This document shows, one piece after another, positions 54,929 through 63,861 of a stretch of 64,000 nt of DNA. The notes beneath the pieces are model-generated. The model saw only the letters and a program-made list of their open reading frames with translations. It was not told the origin of the DNA and searched no databases. The stretch lies in contig NZ_LT599032.1 in NCBI RefSeq assembly GCF_900079725.1, positions 1,766,209-1,830,208 of the forward strand, written 5' to 3'. How positions within the stretch are numbered: the stretch's first letter is position 1; each line of letters starts with the position of its first letter. The position numbers were made by a program, and so were the translations under genes. This DNA comes from an uncultured Dysgonomonas sp. (lineage in GTDB: Bacteria; Bacteroidota; Bacteroidia; Bacteroidales; Dysgonomonadaceae).

Positions 54929-55909
54929 CTAATTACCCCCAACTAGGCTTCTCAGATAACGTTTGAGATTATCTTTTTTCGCTAATCCCATCTTTGTTCT
55001 TAGCCGACTGCGTACAGATGTTACAGTAGAAGGACTTACATTGCGAATGTTACAGATTTCATTTACTGTTTTTCCGTTTACTATATGGCAGCAGATTTCA
55101 AGTTCCGAGGCAGTTAAATCATCATGTACCCTAGTTATAGCTTCTATTATAGCTTCATCGTTATATACCAATACTTTTGCTTCGTTGATAATCTTTTCTC
55201 TCATTTGCTTACCCATGTTCTCCAACAATTCATGAGTATCTTCACTACTCATTTTTGTGTTTTTCAAAATCTGCCATTGTTCTGGTTCCAGTTCAAAATA
55301 GCTCAGGATTTCTTCTTGTTGGTTCTTTACTTTTTTCCTTTCCAGTTCGGATCGATATGTACGTTCCGTATACCAGAAAAAAACAGATATCCCAACCATT
55401 ATAATAAACAACAGTATGACATAGCCACAAATTACAAAGTTGTCAAACAAAACACATGCAATCAGGCAGGAACAGATAGAACCCGTTGACACAAAAAGCG
55501 ATACATAGTTATAATGGGTAATACCACAAAGAATAACAGGAACAATGCATAAAGTGACATAAAACAATATTACCCGCTCCGATTCACGATCAGGGTTCAT
55601 ACTCTCATAAATAATAGTTACATAGAAATTAATAGATATTGTAAGCAAAAGCATTAGCAAGCCAAAAGAGACCTTGATCTTTTTCATCAAAAGAAGCGAG
55701 GCTATACATCCTATTGTCATTAGATTGACAATCTTAAGCAAAGCACCTGTATAATTGCATTCATCCAAATATAAATAGCTGCTGATCAAGGTTGCAACCG
55801 AAAATAATATGGCAAAACCTTTAAAGGTTAAAATCAAATATCCATCGTCTTCTCTGTCATGTTCCGTAGAACATATAAACTCCATTAGGGCACTCATATA
55901 AAATGTCAT
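54929..55909 (-). CDS. Membrane-bound LuxR-type transcriptional regulator
   Basis: The 326-residue protein has six hydrophobic segments in about residues 25-190 (for example GFAILFSVATLISSYLYL, IVNLMTIGCIASLLLM, YVILLFIIMVGISVFFWY), a basic coiled region (RTYRSELERKKVKNQQEE), and a C-terminal LuxR helix-turn-helix: LTASELEICCHIVNGKTVNEICNIRNVSPSTVTSVRSRLRTKMGL. It has no receiver or kinase domain, so it may be a one-component membrane sensor with DNA binding at the inner face. It is convergent with the fimbrial operon and divergent from the TPR-AraC gene; a 34-bp palindrome lies upstream. Control of the fimbriae is inference from position. Confidence 0.8.
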   Translation of the reverse strand: MTFYMSALMEFICSTEHDREDDGYLILTFKGFAILFSVATLISSYLYLDECNYTGALLKIVNLMTIGCIASLLLMKKIKVSFGLLMLLLTISINFYVTIIYESMNPDRESERVILFYVTLCIVPVILCGITHYNYVSLFVSTGSICSCLIACVLFDNFVICGYVILLFIIMVGISVFFWYTERTYRSELERKKVKNQQEEILSYFELEPEQWQILKNTKMSSEDTHELLENMGKQMREKIINEAKVLVYNDEAIIEAITRVHDDLTASELEICCHIVNGKTVNEICNIRNVSPSTVTSVRSRLRTKMGLAKKDNLKRYLRSLVGGN

Positions 55910-55974
55910 TAAAAGAAATTACCCGATTGAAACATGCAGGCAAATCTTATATGTTAAAGTTCTGTTACAATTAA

Positions 55975-56008
55975 TTTATTGCTCTCATTGATCAATGAAA
56001 GCAATAAA
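55975..56008. promoter_or_regulatory. 34-bp near-perfect palindrome
   Basis: The two 17-base halves meet at 55991/55992 and match at 16 of 17 positions, with centre TTGATCAA. It lies 66 bases upstream of the LuxR-type gene, between divergent promoters, so an operator is more likely than a terminator. Confidence 0.65.
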
Positions 56009-56069
56009 TCATTAGGCAAGTCAAATGTAGTTTGAAAAGTATGTCAAGCTTGGGGCGTCTACTGCTTGT

Positions 56070-56100
56070 CAATAGTTATAAATTACATTTACAACTATTG
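56070..56100. promoter_or_regulatory. CAATAGTT/AACTATTG dyad
   Basis: A perfect 8-bp inverted repeat with a 15-base spacer sits between the 34-bp palindrome and the TPR-AraC gene. It may be a second regulator site. Confidence 0.4.
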
Positions 56101-56274
56101 CAAATGTAGAAAAAAGTATTTCAGCCTTACTCCCAAATAGTCAGAAATAAGTCTCAAATTGTCACCAATTCGCCATTTTCAAGAAAAAAAGCGATGGACA
56201 TCAGTACAAAAGGGCGGGCTAAAGTAAAGAGAAAAATAATTATTTGTATATATTTGTTTTTAGAAAAATATCTC

Positions 56275-57966
56275 ATGAAAAACCTTATCACAGTTATCTT
56301 TAGCTTATTTCTACTTTGTTTACATCCTCAATTGTATGGGCAAGATATATTACCCGATAGCCTCTTAACAAAAGACCATGTATATAAACTTACATATACT
56401 GACACCCAAAAAGCAAAACAAATATTGGATTTAATGCGGCAGAAAGAGACTATCCCTCAGTTTTTAGCCGACATTGTAGAAGGTGATCTGTATTTTAATA
56501 CAGGCAAATACAGGCAAGCCTTGATATACTATAAAAAAGCTATGGATAGTGATTCTGTACGAAATAACAGTCTTCATTATATGGACCAACTTCAACGGTT
56601 GATATCATGCTACGATGTACTCAATAATGTTCAAGAGAAAACAGTTTGCATCAATCTGCTGATGGAGAAGGCCAATGAGTGCAACGATGAAGGCATGGAA
56701 TCTATCGCAAATTTCAATATGGGAAAAACTCTTTATTACCAAGAAGATAAAGAGCGGGCATATGAATATATAAATAAAGCAATTGCATCGATGAAACGAT
56801 CAACCTATAAAAACAAGTACGATCACATCCGCTATGAATACAATTCATTGCTCATTATGCAAAAGCGGGATAAGTTATATGAACAGGCCTTGCAAACAAT
56901 AGATTCATTACAGGCTTATTTATTATCGGAAGGAGATGTACCCTTTATAGAGGGGCTCAACAAACTGGAAGAAAAAAACCTCTATGCACACAAAGCTGTA
57001 GTTCTTTTCAGATTGAAAAGGGAAAGTGAAGCTGCTCAATATTATCGAAAATGGAAATCTATGGGCGTAGAATCCGATAAAGATAATTACCTCATAATGC
57101 CATATTTGTTCGGGAATGAGATGTATGACGATATTATAGAGCTTAATTCCAAACAAGAACAATTTATAACTCAATATCAGGATACCATCAGCTACTATAT
57201 GGTTGCTGTAAAAAGGCAACTAGCCAAAGCCTATTGGGAGAAAGGTAATTTTAAGAAGTCAGCTTTTTACTTTGAACAATTGGCAACCCTTGGAGATAGT
57301 ATAAATGTACGCAAACAACGTAATGCCGCCATTGAGTATGCTACAATATATGAAACACAGGAAAAAGAGAATCAAATACAAATACAAAAGAGCACTCTCC
57401 AAAGACGAAACATCCTATTACTCAGCACCACATTTATCGTTATCTTATTATTATTTATTGTATTTGCAACATACAGCAATATGCAAAAGGCAAGGAAACA
57501 GAATCAGGCAATGATCCGTCAGATAAAAGAAATGCAGTCAATCAAAAATGAATGTATATATACAGAAAATAATTCCGAAAACATAAATAAGAAGTTAGAG
57601 GAACAGAGTGTGATAAAACCAATAACCAGAGATTTGCATATGGAACTTTGCCGGTTGATGAATGAAGAAAAAATATATCTGAACCCCAAACTTACCCGTG
57701 ACGAACTGGTTTTGCGCCTCAACACGAATAAAAATACACTAACCGACCTTTTGAAAAAGAATACAGGATTAGGTTTTTCTGAGTACATAAATTCTTTACG
57801 GCTTAACGATTCGCTCCGGCTACTCGATAATATGTCTCCTAATGATAATATAGAATATATCGCTGAGCAAGTGGGATTCAGTAAAAGTACGTTTTATCGG
57901 TTGTTCAAGGACAGATACGGCATGACACCATCCGAATACCGGAATCTATCACAAAACAACAAATAA
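56275..57966 (+). CDS. TPR-containing membrane AraC-family regulator
   Basis: I start at 56275 (MKNLITVIFSLFLLCLHPQLYGQD), where a signal peptide begins; a frame opens at 56194 but adds a basic stretch over a promoter-like box. The 563-residue protein has periplasmic TPR-like helices (about 25-360, for example GDLYFNTGKYRQALIYYKKAM), a transmembrane segment ILLLSTTFIVILLLFIVFATY (about 380-400), a cytoplasmic coiled coil and a C-terminal AraC helix-turn-helix (YIAEQVGFSKSTFYRLFKDRYGMTPSEYR). It has no kinase. Such proteins may couple a periplasmic signal to transcription. It is divergent from the LuxR-type gene near the fimbrial operon. Confidence 0.83.
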   Translation: MKNLITVIFSLFLLCLHPQLYGQDILPDSLLTKDHVYKLTYTDTQKAKQILDLMRQKETIPQFLADIVEGDLYFNTGKYRQALIYYKKAMDSDSVRNNSLHYMDQLQRLISCYDVLNNVQEKTVCINLLMEKANECNDEGMESIANFNMGKTLYYQEDKERAYEYINKAIASMKRSTYKNKYDHIRYEYNSLLIMQKRDKLYEQALQTIDSLQAYLLSEGDVPFIEGLNKLEEKNLYAHKAVVLFRLKRESEAAQYYRKWKSMGVESDKDNYLIMPYLFGNEMYDDIIELNSKQEQFITQYQDTISYYMVAVKRQLAKAYWEKGNFKKSAFYFEQLATLGDSINVRKQRNAAIEYATIYETQEKENQIQIQKSTLQRRNILLLSTTFIVILLLFIVFATYSNMQKARKQNQAMIRQIKEMQSIKNECIYTENNSENINKKLEEQSVIKPITRDLHMELCRLMNEEKIYLNPKLTRDELVLRLNTNKNTLTDLLKKNTGLGFSEYINSLRLNDSLRLLDNMSPNDNIEYIAEQVGFSKSTFYRLFKDRYGMTPSEYRNLSQNNK

Positions 57967-58027
57967 GCCCTTGATTATATGCATCATTTTCTTGTTATAT
58001 AAATCATGAATTATTTTCTTTGCATCT

Positions 58028-58501
58028 ATGAAAAAGATAATAAACCCTTGGGTAGGGCTGGATGGCTATATGTGTTTTGCCTGTTCGCCCGCTAATCCGT
58101 CGGGGCTCCACATGGAGTTCTACGAAGACGGTGATGATATAGTTGCATACTGGAAGCCAAACGAGTACATGCAAGGATGGTTAAAAACTCTGCATGGGGG
58201 AATACAAAGTACCTTGATGGATGAAATCGGAGGATGGATCATTATCCGCAAATTACAAACTACAGGTGTAACCTCACGGCTCGAAGCAAAGTTTATTAAG
58301 AGTATTTCTACAGACGAACCCTTACTGACAATCCGGGGACGGATAAAAGACCGGAAACGAAACGCAGTCTTTCTCGAAGCTGAAATATACAATTCACAAG
58401 ACAAACTATGTGCACGTGCCGATATGGTTTATTTTGTCGTGAGCAAGGAACGTGCAACAGAAGAATTCCATTTCTGCGGTTGCAAGACAGAGGATGAGTA
58501 A
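58028..58501 (+). CDS. Hotdog-fold thioesterase, PaaI/4HBT family
   Basis: The 157-residue protein begins with the CFACSPANPSGLHMEF segment typical of the YbgC/PaaI-like group and has the hotdog helix motif KTLHGGIQSTLMDEIGGW followed by VTSRLEAKFIKSIS. Family members hydrolyse acyl-CoA or related thioesters in the cytoplasm. The Cys-rich ends (CFAC near the N terminus, FHFCGCKTE at the C terminus) are unusual for the simplest members and could bind metal. It stands alone 61 bases after the AraC gene, and the substrate is unknown. Confidence 0.82.
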   Translation: MKKIINPWVGLDGYMCFACSPANPSGLHMEFYEDGDDIVAYWKPNEYMQGWLKTLHGGIQSTLMDEIGGWIIIRKLQTTGVTSRLEAKFIKSISTDEPLLTIRGRIKDRKRNAVFLEAEIYNSQDKLCARADMVYFVVSKERATEEFHFCGCKTEDE

Positions 58502-58515
58502 TAAGGTGCTACTTA

Positions 58516-59724
58516 CTAAAATGTATATCCTATTTTGATCTGGAATACTTTAATATTACCTCTTCCATTATTCTCTTCGCACTGCTCATATTGTATCCGC
58601 CCGAAAAAATATTTTTCATTTCCAGTTAGATAGTTTAGTCCTACAGCCGCATTAAAACCCAGATACGAGGACTGTGGCAGTATATAATCTTCTTGTATCT
58701 GAGTATAAACAATATCTCCTGATACTCTGTCCTCAGTATAGAGAGTACTTGAAGTATTAAACAATTTGATACAACTCACACCTCCTTCTATAGTGGTTCT
58801 GAATTTATTATTCACGGGGATAGTATATTTTAATCCCAGCCGTCCGGTAGCCATCATCGCGTCAAATTCATATTTACCATAACGATAAGTACCTACTATA
58901 TAGTCATTTTTCCCTTTCAACCCGGATAGAGACAAATCCACTTGCAGGCTGAACCATCTTGACCATCGTGGATTAGAAACATTAATCTGCCCTCCTATTA
59001 CAGGATATAGTGACTTCATAGACTCTGACAGATTTTTCTCTTCTTGGAAAGAATAGCTGGAGTACTGCATTCCGGCATATGCAGAGAATTCGAATTTTAT
59101 AAATTGCTTTCTGTAGTCATTTTCAAATATGATACAAGACTCCCCTGATGTACAAACCTGATCGTGATATTCTTTTGTTATTTCTATCATGTATTTTCGG
59201 TCAAATGATATTTTATTCACATCCTTTATTACACCCGGATAAGCTCCGAAAAGATATGAAATAACCCCTTTATACTTTTGATCCGATTTAATTTTCAGAT
59301 CTTCTATCCTATCCGGTTTCTTAGTTATTGCAATCATTCTGCCATCGGTATTCTGAAAAAAATAGTAATCCTGATCTGTAGCCGGATCTATATAATAGTA
59401 CAAATTCATCATGCCCTGAAGCAGATATTCCAGAAATACATTTCTGAAAATACCATTAATCTCTATCTCATGAGAGATATAGTACTTTCCTTCATTTACA
59501 AACTTATACCTTTTAATGTCTCCCGGATAGAATAATTCTTCTTCTGCCTTTTCAGCCTTTTTGAAACGGCAGAATTCATGATTCATTTTATCAGTTCTGA
59601 AATCAATCAGTCCATGTATGCTATCATTATCATTTGTAATAATATACCCTTGGCTATAATTTCGTTGAGCATTGAGTGCAGTACTCACTATAAAGAGAAA
59701 AATGATGATATATATCGTTTTCAT
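58516..59724 (-). CDS. Unrecognised secreted protein with outer-membrane-barrel-like C terminus
   Basis: The 402-residue protein has a signal peptide (IIFLFIVSTALNAQRN). The N-terminal half (YIITNDNDSIHGLIDF to about residue 200) is mixed alpha/beta with no motif I recognise. From about residue 215 to the end it shows alternating aromatic strands with turns (FSAYAGMQYSSYSF, WFSLQVDLSLSGLKG, MMATGRLGLKYTIPV, YLGFNAAVGLNYLTG) and ends in FQIKIGYTF, a terminal aromatic typical of outer-membrane beta-barrels. It starts one base after the stop of the BACON lipoprotein gene, so the two are translationally linked and probably act together. Function is unknown. Confidence 0.7.
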   Translation of the reverse strand: MKTIYIIIFLFIVSTALNAQRNYSQGYIITNDNDSIHGLIDFRTDKMNHEFCRFKKAEKAEEELFYPGDIKRYKFVNEGKYYISHEIEINGIFRNVFLEYLLQGMMNLYYYIDPATDQDYYFFQNTDGRMIAITKKPDRIEDLKIKSDQKYKGVISYLFGAYPGVIKDVNKISFDRKYMIEITKEYHDQVCTSGESCIIFENDYRKQFIKFEFSAYAGMQYSSYSFQEEKNLSESMKSLYPVIGGQINVSNPRWSRWFSLQVDLSLSGLKGKNDYIVGTYRYGKYEFDAMMATGRLGLKYTIPVNNKFRTTIEGGVSCIKLFNTSSTLYTEDRVSGDIVYTQIQEDYILPQSSYLGFNAAVGLNYLTGNEKYFFGRIQYEQCEENNGRGNIKVFQIKIGYTF

Positions 59725-59725
59725 A

Positions 59726-61537
59726 TTATTTTATTTTGGAAGTATATTTCAAAAATAAATCAGAATTGAAGAGATATACTTTATAATCCTTCTCTATTAT
59801 TACTGATTTCCCGTCGTTAGATGAATGGATCGAGGATATATTTGATACATCGGCCGTCTTTATCTCTTCTCCCGACTTCATATCTATTCTTGACAATTCA
59901 GATGTTAACATTATGGGCAGATTATTTTCGGAATGTAGAAATACAGCGCTATTCCCCAGGCTATTCGCCGACTGTTTGGTTATATTGCCTGAGGAACTGT
60001 CGATATAGGAGGCATTCCTGTTATAAGTCCCTCCCAGAAATACCCCCGGGAAATAATAATTCGCAGAAAAGTATTGTCCGTACAGGCTATAATGTACAAT
60101 ATTCTTTGATGTTATATCTACAGTAAATATGTCATTGATCTCTGAACCTTTCGATAAAACGAGTGTTTTCCCATTATCACAGGCTTCAATCCGGTTTACA
60201 ATTAACGTATTGGTATGATGGGGGTCATAAAACATATCATCTTCAGAGAATACGCCACATTTGTGGTTATTAGCTGAGTCTATATACAATATTTTAGGTT
60301 TGCCATTGCTCCATGCTATACAAAGCCCGTAGCCATTGTTACCGAAGGCCACATCTGTTATATATTCGGGATCTATTACCGATGACAAGTCGATCTGTTT
60401 TATAAATTTTCCTGAAGAAGCATCATATATATCGAGCTTATTTTTAATAAAAACATACAATGAGTTATTGTAAGCATTATAATAGAACTCCGTATATCCA
60501 TACCCTTCCTTATCCCAACCAATACTTGCGGTTTTGGTCAGGTCGCCCAACGAATATTGATCCAGGACTACCCCATCATAGCCGGACATTCGCATCCAGA
60601 AGTGCTTATTATCCTTGATGAACCTGATCCTATGCTCCCAATAGCCGGATGTTGAAATAGATTTTTCATATGGTTGTAATTCAATATAGCCCTTTACCGT
60701 TGCTTTATCGGTTGATTCCACCACATACGATACTTTCATAGCCGAAAATGGAGATAACTTTATATTGGGAAAATATATTGTTTTTCTATCAGCCGAATAT
60801 TGAGGCGATAAGTCAACACCTTGGGGTGATGCTATTGACGAAATCAGATTTACTTCCCTATTGAATGAGATAAATGGGATAGAGGTCAAATAGTTTGTTG
60901 CATTATCTTTTCCTAAATAATCCGTTAATTCGAGTACAGGGCCTTCGTCTTGTTCTATTTTTATTGTTCTTGTAAAATTATATTCCGCACTAAAATTAAT
61001 AATTGCCGTACGTTTCTCCAATGTTTCATTTTCTGAATAATCGAAGGTTATAGAACCATTCGTTTTCTTTATATCCAACCAATCTGCATCACATTCGACC
61101 TCGAAATTTATATTTGTTTTCACCAAAATACTATAGTGCCCACTTCCATTTTTGAGTTGAACATCATCCTTTGATTCCACTACAAAAAAAGCATCTTCCG
61201 ACAGTGCATTTAAAGTAATATCAACTGTCAGATTATCTCCAGCCCGGAAAGTGGCAGCCTGCGACAACGGGGTATATCCCTCCTTGCTGAAGGCGATATA
61301 AGCTGTAGCACCTCCCGATGGAATATTAAGTACATAATGCCCTGTTGAGGAGGTCTCTGTGGCTGGGCTTACAGAAAGGGATTCCAATTTCACTTTTACC
61401 CCTGCAATTCCTTTTCCGGACGAATCTTTTACAACCCCTGAAATCGATGCCGGATCTTCTGTTTTATCTATCAGACATGATTGACAAAGAGCACATAGTA
61501 GAGTGAATACGACTAAGTTTTGAATGATATTACGCAT
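59726..61537 (-). CDS. Lipoprotein with CarboxypepD-like, BACON and propeller-like regions
   Basis: The 603-residue protein has a lipoprotein signal (LCALCQSCLIDKTED). Residues about 30-110 form a carboxypeptidase regulatory-like domain (ISGVVKDSSGKGIAGVKVKL). Residues about 115-200 look like a BACON domain (VKTNINFEVECDADWLDIKK, ISF-type strands, RTIKIEQDEGP). A linker and a later region of short strand repeats (LYVFIKNKLDIYDASSGKFIKQI, AFGNNGYGLCIAWSNGK, KTLVLSKGSEI) suggest a beta-propeller. BACON domains often bind carbohydrate or mucin. No catalytic residues are evident. It is the first gene of a two-gene unit with the barrel-like protein. Confidence 0.7.
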   Translation of the reverse strand: MRNIIQNLVVFTLLCALCQSCLIDKTEDPASISGVVKDSSGKGIAGVKVKLESLSVSPATETSSTGHYVLNIPSGGATAYIAFSKEGYTPLSQAATFRAGDNLTVDITLNALSEDAFFVVESKDDVQLKNGSGHYSILVKTNINFEVECDADWLDIKKTNGSITFDYSENETLEKRTAIINFSAEYNFTRTIKIEQDEGPVLELTDYLGKDNATNYLTSIPFISFNREVNLISSIASPQGVDLSPQYSADRKTIYFPNIKLSPFSAMKVSYVVESTDKATVKGYIELQPYEKSISTSGYWEHRIRFIKDNKHFWMRMSGYDGVVLDQYSLGDLTKTASIGWDKEGYGYTEFYYNAYNNSLYVFIKNKLDIYDASSGKFIKQIDLSSVIDPEYITDVAFGNNGYGLCIAWSNGKPKILYIDSANNHKCGVFSEDDMFYDPHHTNTLIVNRIEACDNGKTLVLSKGSEINDIFTVDITSKNIVHYSLYGQYFSANYYFPGVFLGGTYNRNASYIDSSSGNITKQSANSLGNSAVFLHSENNLPIMLTSELSRIDMKSGEEIKTADVSNISSIHSSNDGKSVIIEKDYKVYLFNSDLFLKYTSKIK

Positions 61538-61820
61538 AGAAATAAGGCTAGGTTAATTGCCAATATTGAAAATTTAAGCAAAAATAGAATAAAATAAACA
61601 CTTTTTATCATAGAGTTTTAATTATTATAAATTCCATATCCGAAATCTCATATTTCTGAGGAGTATATACATATCAAAACAATAATATTTATAGCCTACA
61701 CAGCCATCCGGACATTGTACCCCACCAAAATAAAAAAGCTATTTCCCATCCTGGGATTTAACACAACAAAAAAACTCTATCTTTGTTATACTTTTTGATT
61801 ACAACTAAAAAAATTCAGAT
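61538..61820. other. Divergent spacer between the BACON lipoprotein and ispG
   Basis: 283 AT-rich bases without a gene. TATCTTTG just upstream of ispG fits the TAnnTTTG -7 consensus. A short TCCCA-TCC-TGGGA hairpin lies near 61745. Confidence 0.5.
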
Positions 61821-63668
61821 ATGAATTATTTCAATTATAAAAGGCGTTTGTCTTCCGAAACCAGAATTGGCGACACTCCGCTCGGAGGCAGCAATCCTGT
61901 ACGGATACAATCGATGACAAATACTAACACCAACGATACCGAAGCCAGTACCGAACAAGTTATCAGAATAGTAAAGGCCGGAGCTGACTATGTACGCCTC
62001 ACTGCACAGGGAGTACGCGAAGCCGAGAATCTCAGAAATATAAAAGATGCGGTAAGGGCGCAGGGATACATCACCCCTCTGATTGCCGACATACACTTTA
62101 ATCCGCGTGCGGCAGAAGCGGCTGCAAGAATAGTAGAGAAAGTGCGAATCAATCCGGGTAATTTTGTTGACAGGGTGAAGACTTTCGAAACATTCGAATA
62201 CACAGATGAAGAATATGCACAGGAAATAGAGAAAATCAGGGCTAAACTCATTCCTTTGCTCAATATATGTAAAGAACATAAAACAGCTATCCGCATCGGG
62301 GTAAATCACGGTTCATTATCCGACCGTATTATGAGCCGTTATGGCGACACTCCCGAAGGTATGGTGGAGTCATGTATGGAGTTCCTCCATATTTGCATTG
62401 CTGAAGAATTCAGGGATATTGTAATTTCCATGAAAACTTCGAATACTGTTGTAATGTCGAAAGCTGTTCGCCTGCTTATTGCCCGTATGGAAAAAGAAGG
62501 TCTCAATTTCCCGTTGCACCTCGGAGTCACTGAGGCGGGAGATGGTGAAGACGGGCGTATAAAATCAGCTGTAGGTATCGGTTCGCTTCTTTCCGATGGT
62601 ATCGGCGACACCATCCGTGTATCCCTGAGCGAAGATCCGGAATATGAAGTACCTGTGGCTCAAAAACTTGTTGCATATATCAAACAGAAAGAAAATCATC
62701 CGGAAATAATAGCTAAGGCCTGTGATAAATTCTCTCCGTTCTCTACCGACCGCAGGGAAACATATACGGTGGGGAATATCGGAGGAGACAATCTACCTGT
62801 GGTGATTTCGGATCGTTCGGAAGGTAATTTCGAATTCAATGTTCATTTCCTTCCAGATTATCTATATGTCGGGAAAGAGTTACCACTTGGCGCACCACGT
62901 GCAATACCTTCTATTATAGATTTAGACGGATGGAAAGGGGAAAAGAATACATACCCCCTGTTCGGTAAATCGAATTGGGAAAAGATAAGGGGTAATGATG
63001 CGGCGATCAAATTCCTGCGTCTCTCATATCCTGAATTAGATGACAATATTATCACCCTGCTGAAAGCAGACAAATCAATAGCCATTATTCTTTCGACCAA
63101 TCACATCAACGGTGTAGGAGAGCAGCGCGCATTTATACACACCCTGATGAATAATGATTGTGATACACCCGTAATACCTAACCGCAGATATGAAGAGAAT
63201 GAAACGGAAGACCTGCAGATAAAAGCGGCGGCTGATTTCGGAACTCTTTATCTCGACGGCTTCGGCAATGGTATTATGCTTGAGAACCAAGGAAGTATTT
63301 CATTGAAAAATATAGATGCATACATGTTCGGAATTTTACAGGCATCGCGCATCCGTACAAGTAAAACCGAATATATATCCTGCCCTAGTTGCGGACGTAC
63401 ATTATTTGACCTGCAAACAACCGTCGCATTAGTAAAAGGTGCCACCTCACACCTTAAACACCTTAAGATAGGAGTTATGGGCTGCATCGTTAATGGCCCG
63501 GGAGAGATGGCGGATGCCGATTATGGTTATGTAGGTGCTGAGAAAGGAAAGATATCCCTTTATAAAAAGAAGCACCTGATAGAAAAAAATATTGCTTCGG
63601 AAGAGGCTGTGGAAAGGCTTGTCCAACTTATTAAAGACAATGGCGACTGGATGGAGCCGGAGAATTAA
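61821..63668 (+). CDS. ispG: 4-hydroxy-3-methylbut-2-en-1-yl diphosphate synthase (long form)
   Basis: The 615-residue protein is the long, Bacteroidetes-type IspG/GcpE with an inserted domain of about 200 residues between the TIM barrel and the 4Fe-4S domain. The barrel begins RIGDTPLGGSNPVRIQSMTNTNT; the cluster-binding Cys lie in SCPSCGRTLFD and GVMGCIVNGPGE. It converts methylerythritol cyclodiphosphate to HMBPP in the MEP isoprenoid pathway in the cytoplasm. It stands alone, followed by a strong terminator. Confidence 0.97.
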   Translation: MNYFNYKRRLSSETRIGDTPLGGSNPVRIQSMTNTNTNDTEASTEQVIRIVKAGADYVRLTAQGVREAENLRNIKDAVRAQGYITPLIADIHFNPRAAEAAARIVEKVRINPGNFVDRVKTFETFEYTDEEYAQEIEKIRAKLIPLLNICKEHKTAIRIGVNHGSLSDRIMSRYGDTPEGMVESCMEFLHICIAEEFRDIVISMKTSNTVVMSKAVRLLIARMEKEGLNFPLHLGVTEAGDGEDGRIKSAVGIGSLLSDGIGDTIRVSLSEDPEYEVPVAQKLVAYIKQKENHPEIIAKACDKFSPFSTDRRETYTVGNIGGDNLPVVISDRSEGNFEFNVHFLPDYLYVGKELPLGAPRAIPSIIDLDGWKGEKNTYPLFGKSNWEKIRGNDAAIKFLRLSYPELDDNIITLLKADKSIAIILSTNHINGVGEQRAFIHTLMNNDCDTPVIPNRRYEENETEDLQIKAAADFGTLYLDGFGNGIMLENQGSISLKNIDAYMFGILQASRIRTSKTEYISCPSCGRTLFDLQTTVALVKGATSHLKHLKIGVMGCIVNGPGEMADADYGYVGAEKGKISLYKKKHLIEKNIASEEAVERLVQLIKDNGDWMEPEN

Positions 63669-63684
63669 TCGTTATAAAATATTT

Positions 63685-63720
63685 AAAGGAGCAGGATTTT
63701 TTGAAAAAACCTGCTCCTTT
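63685..63720 (+). terminator. Terminator after ispG
   Basis: AAAGGAGCAGG (63685-63695) and CCTGCTCCTTT (63710-63720) form a perfect 11-bp stem, extended by an internal T6/A6 pairing. It sits 17 bases after the stop codon. Confidence 0.88.
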
Positions 63721-63861
63721 ACTATCTTAATAATACCTTCACAATCGTAACAATTAATTAACAAGCCTATATTATATTTGTAGTCAGATAACATTAACTT
63801 TATCCCTTTTTAAACAAGCATAAGCTACTTATTGTTAAAGAAATATACTTATATTAAAATA

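Larger units (their letters stand above)
55910..56274. other. 365-bp divergent regulatory region between the two regulators
   Basis: AT-rich and without a gene. It contains the 34-bp palindrome at 55975-56008, an 8-bp dyad at 56070-56100 and a TATATTTG box (56249-56256) matching TAnnTTTG just upstream of the preferred TPR-AraC start. Confidence 0.7.

Noticed and set aside
54929-55909. LuxR-type gene as a classic two-component response regulator
   Set aside because: There is no receiver domain; the N-terminal half is six transmembrane segments.
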